A DNA stretch of 8,175 bases, taken from contig CAKQXI010000108.1 in the NCBI GenBank assembly GCA_934281565.1, positions 1 through 8,175 of the forward strand, written 5' to 3'. The stretch comes from an uncultured Prevotella sp. (GTDB lineage Bacteria; Bacteroidota; Bacteroidia; Bacteroidales; Bacteroidaceae). The notes below the pieces were generated by a model, which worked only from the letters and a program-made list of their open reading frames with translations, searched no databases and was not told where the DNA came from. A program made the translations under genes and the position numbers. Shown piece by piece: positions 1-6,228 of the stretch; positions within the stretch are counted from its first letter, which is position 1; every line of letters begins with the position of its first letter.

Positions 1-1472
1 GCTGTAACCTTGTCATATTTCCATGCATCGAAGTCGATGTCACCCACCCATGCTTTCACTGCACCAGTCTGTGGTTCCATGGCAAGGAAAGCGCAGTGCA
101 TGAAGGTGGTCATGTATTTGATGGAGTCTTCCGAGGTCATCATCTTAGTAACCGTTCCCTTGTCATAGTCGAACACTTTCACAGGGTGAACCCATTTCTT
201 ATAATAATAGGTAACGGAGTCGGGATTGTTGGGGAAACGAGCCACCAAATCCTTATAGAAAGGCTGACGCTCGGCGATGCCTTGTATAAAGTTAGGTATC
301 GCTTTATGGTTCTCGTCCTGCCAAGGTTCCTCACTGAGCCACTTGCCAGAGCCTGCTTGTGAACGTCGGATGTTCCAGTGGTTATTGAAGTTCTGTTGCA
401 CTTGCTTCATCTGCTTGCGTGCCGCTTCTTCAGCATATTTCTGCATACGGGTATCAATGGTTGTATATATCTTCAAACCACTGGAATAGAGGTCATAACC
501 TTCTTCCTGACACCAGTTTTTCAGATAGTCGGCAACAGCCTCACGGAAGTACTTAGCTTGTCCATCGTAGTTTTCTTCCACCTTGAAGTCGAGCTTGATA
601 GGTTCTTGGCTCAACTCTTGATATTCGTCACGAGTTAGGTCGCCATGTTTGACCATGTTGTTGAGCACAGTGTTTCGGCGAGCCAAACTATTCTCTGGGT
701 TTGTGCGAGGATTATAATAAGTGGTAGCTTTCAGCATGCCCACCAATACGGCAGCTTGCTCAATGGTCATGTCTTTTGGAGTCGTGTTGAAGTAAGTCTT
801 TGCCGCAGTCTTGATACCATAAGAATTGGAACCAAAGTCAACGGTGTTGGCATACATCGTGATAATCTCTTTCTTGGAAAAAACCGTCTCTAACTTCACG
901 GCAATAATCCACTCCTTGCTTTTCATGATGAGAATACGGAGTACAGGTATCTTGCCAAGCAAGCCTGTGGAATATTGCGTGCGCACACGGAACATATTCT
1001 TAGCCAACTGCTGGGTGATGGTAGATGCACCACGACCATTATGGTGTAATATGGCATCTTTGGCAGCGGCAAAAAGACCGATGGGGTCGATACCCATGTG
1101 TTTATAGAAACGCTCGTCCTCAGTGTCTACGAGAGCTTTGAAGAACGCTGGGTTTACTTCTTCATATTTAACAGGAGTACGGTTTTCATTGAAATACTTA
1201 CCAATGAGCTTGCCGTCGGCAGAGTAAATCTCGGAAGCCTCGGAGGTCTGAGGGTTCATGATGCCTGAAAAATAACCAGGTGATTTGCCGAAAAGCCATA
1301 GAAAGTTGATGTCTACAGCACCTAAATACAAGATGAAAGCGATCAGGCAACTAACCAAACCAACAAGTGTCTTGGTGTACCAAGCCCTGCCTCGATACAA
1401 GTTTTTGTACCATGGCCAGAAAGCACGAGCTTTATGCCATAACCAGGCACAGATAGTCTTGAGTTTATTCAT
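1..1472 (-). CDS. mrcA: Class A penicillin-binding protein (PBP1A-like), C-terminal part cut by window edge
   Basis: Bifunctional peptidoglycan synthase of the inner membrane, with its catalytic domains in the periplasm: a GT51 domain polymerises lipid II and a transpeptidase domain cross-links the strands. Translating from the ATG at 1472 gives 490 open codons to the window edge. Seen in order: a basic cytoplasmic N-terminus, a membrane segment at about residues 36-60, then the GT51 motifs EDERFYKHMG (118-127, E118 the expected catalytic Glu), GASTITQQLAKN (148-159), KSKE (184-187, E187 the expected second Glu), KKEIITMYANTVDFG (200-214) and the AAVLVGML helix (240-247). The start of the transpeptidase region follows (LKIYTTIDTRMQKYA, 333-347; AFLAMEPQTGAVKAW, 461-475). 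The active-site Ser-x-x-Lys is expected just past the window edge and is not visible. Motif 3 has Met where many GT51 enzymes have Arg. The start is supported by the membrane anchor and a promoter 25 bp upstream. The symbol follows the general class; the paralog is uncertain. Confidence 0.93.
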   Translation of the reverse strand, partial: MNKLKTICAWLWHKARAFWPWYKNLYRGRAWYTKTLVGLVSCLIAFILYLGAVDINFLWLFGKSPGYFSGIMNPQTSEASEIYSADGKLIGKYFNENRTPVKYEEVNPAFFKALVDTEDERFYKHMGIDPIGLFAAAKDAILHHNGRGASTITQQLAKNMFRVRTQYSTGLLGKIPVLRILIMKSKEWIIAVKLETVFSKKEIITMYANTVDFGSNSYGIKTAAKTYFNTTPKDMTIEQAAVLVGMLKATTYYNPRTNPENSLARRNTVLNNMVKHGDLTRDEYQELSQEPIKLDFKVEENYDGQAKYFREAVADYLKNWCQEEGYDLYSSGLKIYTTIDTRMQKYAEEAARKQMKQVQQNFNNHWNIRRSQAGSGKWLSEEPWQDENHKAIPNFIQGIAERQPFYKDLVARFPNNPDSVTYYYKKWVHPVKVFDYDKGTVTKMMTSEDSIKYMTTFMHCAFLAMEPQTGAVKAWVGDIDFDAWKYDKVT

Positions 1473-1496
1473 AATTGTAAACAGTTATTTTTGGTG

Positions 1497-1531
1497 CAAA
1501 GATACGATAAAAAAATTGAGAAACCACCAAA
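1497..1531 (-). promoter_or_regulatory. Bacteroidota-type promoter of the penicillin-binding protein gene
   Basis: Read on the minus strand, TATCTTTG (1497-1504) matches the Bacteroidota -7 element TAnnTTTG exactly. A TTTG at 1528-1531 lies 23 bp upstream and is a plausible -33 element, although the spacer is at the long end. Transcription would start near 1490, leaving a leader of roughly 18 nt before the ATG at 1472. No Shine-Dalgarno sequence is visible; the leader is A/T-rich, as usual in this phylum. The promoter suggests the gene can be transcribed independently of miaA. Confidence 0.7.
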
Positions 1532-1547
1532 AACAAAGTAAATATAG

Positions 1548-2438
1548 TTAAAAAGGCAAGTAATCTATTATCTTTTCCATGTCATCGGGATGAAACCATT
1601 TGATTTCTTTATCTCGCTTGAACCATGTTAACTGCTTGCGCATATATTCTCGGCTATGCGACTGTATTTGTCGGATAGCTTCTTCACGGTCTATCTCGCC
1701 ATCGAAATAGGCAAACATTTCTTTGTATCCTACTGTTCGCAAAGAGGTGAGTCCTCGTTGTGGATATACTTTTCTGGCTTCTTCTTCCAATCCTTCTTCC
1801 ATCATTTGGAGCACACGTTGGTTGATGCGGTCATATAGTTCGGCACGGTCACGATTAAGTCCAATCTTGATGATTTGGAATGGGCGTTGCTTCTTCTCTG
1901 CTGTACGGAAAGATGTATAGGTCTTGCCTGTCTGGTGACATATCTCCAAGGCATGGACCACTCGTCGAGGATTTTGCTTGTCAACGATAGACCAGTGTTC
2001 GGGGTCAAGTTTCCTTAACTCATCAACAAGACAAGGAAGACCTTCTGTCTTAAGTCGTTGTTTCATCCATGCACGAATGTCGTCACGCACTGTCGGAATA
2101 TCATCAATGCCCTTGCATACGGCATCGATATACATCATGCTGCCACCAGTGAGCAAGGCTACATCTTGTTCTTGGAAATGCTTGGAGAGTAAGCTCATCA
2201 CATCCTGTTCGTACATGGCGGCACTATAATAATCTTGGATGTGATGATTGCCAACGAAATAATGATATACTCGTTGTCGTTGCTCTGCTGTAGGTGCAGC
2301 GGTCCCGATAGGTAGTTCTTTAAATATCTGTCGAGAATCTGCATTGATGATTGGGGTGTGGAGATATTCTGCCAATGAGAGACAAAGTTCTGTCTTTCCA
2401 ACACCTGTAGGACCGAGAACGACAATGAGAAAATTCAT
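1548..2438 (-). CDS. miaA: tRNA dimethylallyltransferase MiaA
   Basis: Transfers a dimethylallyl group from DMAPP to N6 of A37 in tRNAs that read codons starting with U; the i6A product is often methylthiolated further. The protein is 296 residues, complete, close to the usual size. Seen: P-loop GPTGVGKT (9-16), substrate motif NADSRQ (32-37), GTAAPT (45-50), the insertion-domain segment DYYSAAMYEQD (69-79), NPRRVVHALEI (156-166), GLNRDRAELYDRIN (193-206), RTVGYKEM (234-241) and the C-terminal REYMRKQLTWFKRD (263-276). The usual GGTGLY is GGSMMY here (98-103), and GTAKP is GTAAP. I take these as family variation within Bacteroidota, which often carry more than one MiaA paralog. The start codon sits 3 nt from the heptad array that fills the gap to lpxA, so the leader has no Shine-Dalgarno sequence. 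It is probably the last gene of the lpxD-led unit; the next gene has its own promoter. Confidence 0.96.
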   Translation of the reverse strand: MNFLIVVLGPTGVGKTELCLSLAEYLHTPIINADSRQIFKELPIGTAAPTAEQRQRVYHYFVGNHHIQDYYSAAMYEQDVMSLLSKHFQEQDVALLTGGSMMYIDAVCKGIDDIPTVRDDIRAWMKQRLKTEGLPCLVDELRKLDPEHWSIVDKQNPRRVVHALEICHQTGKTYTSFRTAEKKQRPFQIIKIGLNRDRAELYDRINQRVLQMMEEGLEEEARKVYPQRGLTSLRTVGYKEMFAYFDGEIDREEAIRQIQSHSREYMRKQLTWFKRDKEIKWFHPDDMEKIIDYLPF

Positions 2439-2441
2439 TTT

Positions 2442-2598
2442 AGTTTATAGTTAACAGTTTATAGTTGATAGGTTTTAGTTTATAGTTAATAGTTTATAGT
2501 TAATAGTTTATAGTTAATAGTTTATAGTATCTGCGCCATATAGCAAGATTGCCCCTATTAACTATAAACTGTTAACTATCAACTATTAACAGTCAACT
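2442..2598. repeat. Heptad inverted-repeat array filling the lpxA-miaA gap
   Basis: On the plus strand, 2442-2525 is twelve consecutive 7-nt units in perfect register, mostly AGTTTAT alternating with AGTTAAT (variants AGTTAAC, AGTTGAT, AGGTTTT). After a 31-nt unique core (2526-2556) come six units of the reverse orientation at 2557-2598: ATTAACT, ATAAACT, GTTAACT, ATCAACT, ATTAACA, GTCAACT. Pairing 2477-2518 with 2557-2598 gives a 42-bp stem with 5 mismatches by my count, including 14 perfect pairs next to the loop (2505-2518 with 2557-2570). The array runs from 3 nt upstream of the miaA ATG to the last base of the lpxA stop codon. I see no promoter and no coding potential. The function is unknown; it should be transcribed between two genes of the operon. 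Confidence 0.9.
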
Positions 2599-3368
2599 TA
2601 TCTAATAATTCCTCTTTTAGAAGACTCCACAAAGTCAATGATATACTGAATCTCTGGAGTAATTTGGAGATTGTTCTTGATTTCCTGGATACCTTCTTTT
2701 AACACACCCTTAGAGTAGAGGAGGCGATAAGCCTCATGGATGAGTTGGATAAGTTCATTGCTAAAACCACGGCGACGAAGACCTACAAGGTTGATGCCTG
2801 CATAGCGTGTTGGTTCCTTGCCTGCAATGATGTATGGAGGAATGTCCTGAGAGAAACGGCATCCACCCTGTATCATTACATAGCCTGCGATATGACAGAA
2901 CTGGTGGCAGAGAACATTGGCACTGACGATGGCATTGTCATCAACGGTCACTTCACCAGCAAACTTGGTAGAGTTTCCGATAATCAAGCCATTGCCGAGC
3001 ACACAATCGTGAGCCACGTGCATACTCTCCATCAAGAGGTTGTTGCTACCCACGATGGTCTTACCCTTGGAGGCTGTACCACGAGAAATGGTCACATTCT
3101 CACGGATACTGTTGTTGTCGCCAATCTCACAAGTTGTTTCCTCACCACGAAACTTCAAGTCTTGTGGCTTTGTTGAGAGGCTGGCACCGGGGAAAATTTC
3201 ATTGTTGTTGCCGATGCGAGCACCCACATTGATTGTTACACTGTTCTGTAAAACATTGTTGTCACCCAAAATCGTGTCCTTATCTATGAAACAGAAAGGA
3301 CCGATGATGTTGTTGTCACCGAGCTTTGCCTCTGGATGTACGTATGCTAAAGGACTGATTTGATTCAT
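2598..3368 (-). CDS. lpxA: UDP-N-acetylglucosamine O-acyltransferase LpxA
   Basis: First step of lipid A synthesis in the cytoplasm: moves a 3-hydroxyacyl chain from acyl-ACP to the 3-OH of UDP-GlcNAc; acts as a homotrimer. 256 residues, complete, near the usual size (about 260). Residues 1 to about 185 are a left-handed beta helix of hexapeptide repeats (IIGPFC, IVGSNN, VLGNGL and similar). The catalytic segment HVAHDC has H120 as the expected general base, lining up with E. coli H125. HQFC (155-158), the GGC turn (168-170), QDIPPYIIAG (174-183) and GLRRRGF (196-202) follow, then a helical C-terminal domain. My alignment by eye puts Gly168 at the position of E. coli Gly173, the chain-length ruler; small Gly would fit a long acyl chain, but the length cannot be fixed from sequence. 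It sits between lpxC-fabZ and miaA, with repeat arrays on both sides; the stop codon shares its last base with the array downstream. Confidence 0.97.
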   Translation of the reverse strand: MNQISPLAYVHPEAKLGDNNIIGPFCFIDKDTILGDNNVLQNSVTINVGARIGNNNEIFPGASLSTKPQDLKFRGEETTCEIGDNNSIRENVTISRGTASKGKTIVGSNNLLMESMHVAHDCVLGNGLIIGNSTKFAGEVTVDDNAIVSANVLCHQFCHIAGYVMIQGGCRFSQDIPPYIIAGKEPTRYAGINLVGLRRRGFSNELIQLIHEAYRLLYSKGVLKEGIQEIKNNLQITPEIQYIIDFVESSKRGIIR

Positions 3369-3377
3369 CTTAATTTT

Positions 3378-3558
3378 AGTTTATAGTTAATAGTTTATAA
3401 TTTATAGGGCTTTTGTAGTTTATGGTTAAAAGTTTATAGTTTATAGCATTCTTGCTTATGACAATCTTGCTACACGGCGAAGCCGCTATAAACTGTTAAC
3501 TATCAACTATCCAACTAACCTATACGGCGTAGCCGCTATTAACTATAAACTATTAACT
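3378..3558. repeat. Two-tier heptad inverted-repeat array in the lpxC-fabZ to lpxA gap
   Basis: Plus-strand AGTTTAT-type units occupy 3378-3405 (4 units), then an 11-nt interruption shifts the register, then 4 more units at 3417-3444. Reverse-orientation units occupy 3488-3508 (ATAAACT, GTTAACT, ATCAACT) and 3538-3558 (ATTAACT, ATAAACT, ATTAACT). The outer tier can pair 3385-3398 with 3545-3558 perfectly, and the inner tier 3438-3444 with 3488-3494. Between the arms lie two near-identical 20-nt elements (3470-3489 and 3520-3539, 18 of 20 identical), each holding a mini-palindrome CGGCGAAGCCG or CGGCGTAGCCG. A 25-nt stretch at 3486-3510 is identical to 2562-2586 in the lpxA-miaA gap. The array ends 5 nt from the lpxC-fabZ stop codon. 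No promoter or ORF is seen in this 195-nt gap. Confidence 0.88.
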
Positions 3559-3563
3559 GATTC

Positions 3564-4949
3564 TTACTTGTTCTTAACAATTTGTGCTGTGAAAGTTGCT
3601 TCGGCAACTACTTGGTCGCCTACGAACATATAACCTTTCATGCTACTGATTCCATGGCGTACTGGTGCCAATAACTCTACACGGAAAAGGAGAGTGTCAC
3701 CGGGTACGACCTTTTTACGGAACTTAACATCGTCGAGCTTCATGAAATAAGTGCTCCAACGCTCTGGTTCCTCTAACTGATTGAGTACAAGCAAACCACC
3801 ACACTGTGCCATAGCCTCTACCTGCAAGACACCAGGCATGACTGGTTCCTCTGGAAAATGTCCCTGGAAGAATGGCTCGTTGCTTGTGACATTCTTGATG
3901 CCAACGATACTTGTAGAACCCATGGCAATAACTTTGTCGACCAACTGCATAGGATAGCGATGTGGCAGCAACTGGCGGATGCGGATGTTATCCATGATAG
4001 GTTCCTCATTCGGATTATAGATTGGGGCTTGGATCTCATGCTTACGGATTTCCTTGCGCATCAAACGAGCAAACTTATTGTTTACTGTATGACCAGGGCG
4101 AGTTGCTATGATACGACCCTTGATAGGCTTGCCAATCAACGCCATGTCGCCGATGATGTCAAGCAACTTATGGCGTGTACACTCATTCTCCCACTGCAAA
4201 GGTTTGTGCTGGATATAACCAAGTTTGGTAGCATCCATGCGTGATACTTTCAGGGTGTCGGCAAGTTGGTCAAGTTTCTCTTGTTCCACTTGCTTCTCAT
4301 AAATGACAATGGCATTGTCTAAGTCTCCTCCCTTTATCAAGTTAGCTTGTAGCAATGGCATGATGTCACGCACGAAAACGAAAGTGCGGGCTGCCGCAAT
4401 CTCACTGGCGTATGTCTCCATCTTGTCGAGAGTAGCAAACTGACTATTGATGAACTTGCTCTCGAATGAGCACATTGCTGTGATGCTGAAGTCTTCATCT
4501 GGCAAAATGGTGATGGTGGAACCTGTGTTCTCGTCTTTCACCTCAATCTTATGGCGAATGATATAATAATCTTTCTCCGCATTTTGCTCCTGAATACCAA
4601 TGCTCATGATTTTTTCTACATACATGGCGGCAGAACCATCAAGGATAGGGAACTCAGGACCATTGACCTGAATCAGGCAGTTGTCAATGCCCAAGGCATA
4701 GAGTGCAGACATTCCATGTTCTACGGTAGAAACTCGGACATCACCTTTGCCAAGGACAGTGCCACGTTGGGTATCAATGACGTTCTCTGCGATGGCTTCT
4801 ATGATAGGTTGACCTTCGAGGTCAATGCGTTGTATCTTATAACCGGTATTTTCTGCAGCAGGATTGAATGTCACCGTGAGACTCAAGCCTGTGTGCAGAC
4901 CCTTTCCACAAAGTGAAAAGCTACCTTTCAATGTTTTCTGTTTTGACAT
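3564..4949 (-). CDS. lpxC-fabZ: Fused UDP-3-O-acyl-GlcNAc deacetylase LpxC / 3-hydroxyacyl-ACP dehydratase FabZ
   Basis: Two enzymes in one 461-residue cytoplasmic chain. LpxC (about 1-305) is the zinc-dependent, committed step of lipid A synthesis, removing acetate from UDP-3-O-acyl-GlcNAc. FabZ (about 315-461) dehydrates 3-hydroxyacyl-ACP in fatty acid elongation. LpxC features: STVEHGMSALYALGIDN (74-90, with E77 as expected base and H78 as zinc ligand), AARTFVFVRD (186-195), RHKLLDIIGD (259-268, H260 and D264 as zinc ligands, K261) and GHTVNN (286-291, H287). FabZ features: LLPHRYPMQLVD (327-338), FFQGHFP (360-366, H364) and QVEAMAQ (376-382, E378); H364 and E378 are 14 residues apart, as in stand-alone FabZ. 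Both active sites look intact and the reading frame is continuous, so this is a true fusion. It is well known in Bacteroidota. The two halves compete for or share the 3-hydroxyacyl pool, so fusion could balance phospholipid and lipid A synthesis (inference). Confidence 0.97.
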   Translation of the reverse strand: MSKQKTLKGSFSLCGKGLHTGLSLTVTFNPAAENTGYKIQRIDLEGQPIIEAIAENVIDTQRGTVLGKGDVRVSTVEHGMSALYALGIDNCLIQVNGPEFPILDGSAAMYVEKIMSIGIQEQNAEKDYYIIRHKIEVKDENTGSTITILPDEDFSITAMCSFESKFINSQFATLDKMETYASEIAAARTFVFVRDIMPLLQANLIKGGDLDNAIVIYEKQVEQEKLDQLADTLKVSRMDATKLGYIQHKPLQWENECTRHKLLDIIGDMALIGKPIKGRIIATRPGHTVNNKFARLMRKEIRKHEIQAPIYNPNEEPIMDNIRIRQLLPHRYPMQLVDKVIAMGSTSIVGIKNVTSNEPFFQGHFPEEPVMPGVLQVEAMAQCGGLLVLNQLEEPERWSTYFMKLDDVKFRKKVVPGDTLLFRVELLAPVRHGISSMKGYMFVGDQVVAEATFTAQIVKNK

Positions 4950-4957
4950 AATTATCT

Positions 4958-5069
4958 AATTTATAATTTATAATTTATAATTAAGAATTAATAATTAAAA
5001 TAGCCTACAGTCTTTCAAGGGCGTTAGCCTAATTATTAATTCTTAATTATTAATTCTTAATTATTAATT
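4958..5069. repeat. AT-only heptad inverted-repeat array in the lpxD to lpxC-fabZ gap
   Basis: Six plus-strand units occupy 4958-4999 (AATTTAT three times, then AATTAAG, AATTAAT, AATTAAA). Six reverse units occupy 5028-5069 (CCTAATT, ATTAATT, CTTAATT, ATTAATT, CTTAATT, ATTAATT). Aligned unit by unit they form a 42-bp stem with 6 mismatches by my count, 14 of them consecutive perfect pairs (4979-4992 with 5035-5048). The 28-nt core 5000-5027 is unique and runs into GGCGTTAGCC (5020-5029). The unit differs from the AGTTWAT family in the two gaps to the left, but length, register and polarity are the same. The last unit runs through the lpxD stop codon and supplies most of its two final Asn codons. 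Confidence 0.88.
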
Positions 5070-6101
5070 ATTTCTTTTCTTTAGTTCTTCCACCTGTTTC
5101 TTGAGGTCGTTCAATTCCTTGTACATATCAGGCAAGCGACGGAAAATAGCTTGTGATTTGAAATACGAACGAGGTTCCATAGGAGGAGTACCGATAAGCT
5201 CTTGATTGCCCTTGATGCTGCCAGGGACACCACTCTGTGCACCAAGGAATACCTTGTCACCGATGGTGATGTGGCCAGCGATACCAACCTGTCCGCCGAA
5301 CATACACCACTGTCCTACCTTGGCAGAGCCAGCGATACCAACTTGTGCCGACATGACTGTGTTCTCGCCGATGTCGGTGTTGTGGGCAATCTGTACCAAG
5401 TTGTCAAGTTTGACACCCTTGCGGATGTAAGTGCTTCCCATGGTAGAACGGTCAACGCAAGTATTGGCACCAATCTCTACATTGTCCTCTATGGTAACGA
5501 TGCCAATTTGAGGAATCTTGTCGTATCCATCGGCACCAGGAGCGAAACCGAAACCATCGGCGCCGATTACGCTACCTGCATGGATGGTGACATTGTTACC
5601 CAACTTACAACCATGATAGATGCTTACATTTGGATAGATGAGAGCATTCTTTCCAATCTTTACTCCCTCGCCAATATAAGCATGAGGATAAATCTGGCTA
5701 CCTTCACCCACTTCAGCGTCATCACCAATATAGGCAAAAGCACCTACATATACGCCTTCGGCAACTTGAGCCTTGGGAGAAACAAAAGCCAAGGAGTCGA
5801 TCCCTGTCTTCTTGGGTTTCATTGACTCATACATCTGTAGCAATTTAGCTACACATTCGTATGCGTTCTTCACACGGATGAGTGTCGTCGTCACAGGTTT
5901 CTCTAATTCAACATTCTCGTCAATCAAGACAATGCTCGATTTCGTATCGTATACATAGTGGGTATATTTTGGGTTAGAAAGGAACGAAATGGCACCTTCC
6001 TTACCTTCCTCTATTTTAGCAAAGGTGTTGATGGTAGCGTTCTCGTCACCTTCAACACGACCCTGAACAAATTGGGCTATCTGTTGAGCGGTAAATTCCA
6101 T
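5064..6101 (-). CDS. lpxD: UDP-3-O-acylglucosamine N-acyltransferase LpxD
   Basis: Third step of lipid A synthesis: adds a second 3-hydroxyacyl chain from acyl-ACP to the 2-amino group that LpxC exposes; a cytoplasmic homotrimer. 345 residues, complete, the usual length. Domains: an N-terminal uridine-binding domain (about 1-100, including GAISFLSNPKY 36-46), a left-handed beta helix of hexapeptide repeats (about 105-300), and a C-terminal helix rich in Lys, Glu and Leu (about 322-343). Seen: ADGFGFAP (181-188), CVDRSTMGST (215-224) and VQIAHN (236-241) with H240 as the expected catalytic base. LpxA shares the fold but lacks the N-terminal domain, which separates the two. It is the first gene after a good promoter and probably leads the unit lpxD, lpxC-fabZ, lpxA, miaA. 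The final residues (KKRNN) and stop codon run into a repeat array. Confidence 0.97.
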   Translation of the reverse strand: MEFTAQQIAQFVQGRVEGDENATINTFAKIEEGKEGAISFLSNPKYTHYVYDTKSSIVLIDENVELEKPVTTTLIRVKNAYECVAKLLQMYESMKPKKTGIDSLAFVSPKAQVAEGVYVGAFAYIGDDAEVGEGSQIYPHAYIGEGVKIGKNALIYPNVSIYHGCKLGNNVTIHAGSVIGADGFGFAPGADGYDKIPQIGIVTIEDNVEIGANTCVDRSTMGSTYIRKGVKLDNLVQIAHNTDIGENTVMSAQVGIAGSAKVGQWCMFGGQVGIAGHITIGDKVFLGAQSGVPGSIKGNQELIGTPPMEPRSYFKSQAIFRRLPDMYKELNDLKKQVEELKKRNN

Positions 6102-6130
6102 AATTTATCTATTTTCTATATAATATTTTG

Positions 6131-6165
6131 CAAATATAGCAAAAATATTAATACTATCGTCATAC
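6131..6165 (-). promoter_or_regulatory. Bacteroidota-type promoter of lpxD
   Basis: On the minus strand TATATTTG (6131-6138) is an exact TAnnTTTG -7 element. Upstream, TATG at 6162-6165 is a weak match to the TTTG -33 element, 23 bp away. Transcription would begin near 6124, about 23 nt before the lpxD ATG at 6101. The -7 box lies in the middle of a short inverted repeat, TTTTGC (6126-6131) and GCAAAA (6139-6144). The 127-nt gap to pyrF holds no heptad units, unlike the gaps further downstream in the operon. Confidence 0.65.
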
Positions 6166-6185
6166 TTTCGCAATATTTTGCGAAA
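6166..6185. promoter_or_regulatory. Perfect palindrome upstream of the lpxD promoter
   Basis: TTTCGCAA (6166-6173) and TTGCGAAA (6178-6185) form a perfect 8-bp inverted repeat around TATT. It lies immediately upstream of the presumed -33 region of lpxD and about 43 nt after the pyrF stop codon. It could be an operator for the lipid A genes, or a hairpin at the 3' end of the pyrF transcript. No run of T follows on the minus strand, so a classical intrinsic terminator is not supported. Confidence 0.35.
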
Positions 6186-6228
6186 TAATCCTTATTTTGC
6201 TGCTGTTTTGCCTCCTTTCGGAACCTGA

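Noticed and set aside
96..1107. Several plus-strand open frames in the first kilobase
   Set aside because: All are opposite the penicillin-binding protein, which reads without interruption for 490 codons on the minus strand.
2439..2597. Intrinsic terminator between lpxA and miaA
   Set aside because: The stem is A/T-rich, far longer than a terminator stem, and no T tract follows on the minus strand; miaA also lacks a promoter of its own here.
2736..3176. 146-codon open frame on the plus strand
   Set aside because: Antisense shadow of lpxA, whose full set of motifs is intact.
2442..3558. CRISPR array
   Set aside because: The units are only 7 nt, contiguous without spacers and inverted around a core, and no cas genes are present.
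3369..3563. Insertion sequence remnant or complete MITE
   Set aside because: No transposase fragment or flanking target duplication is visible, and the repeats run to the gene ends with no separate terminal inverted repeats. A MITE-like origin of the core remains possible.
5202..5825. 207-codon open frame on the plus strand
   Set aside because: It lies wholly antisense to lpxD, whose translation shows clear catalytic motifs and a full-length fold. The plus-strand product has no recognisable domain, and long antisense frames are common opposite hexapeptide-repeat genes.
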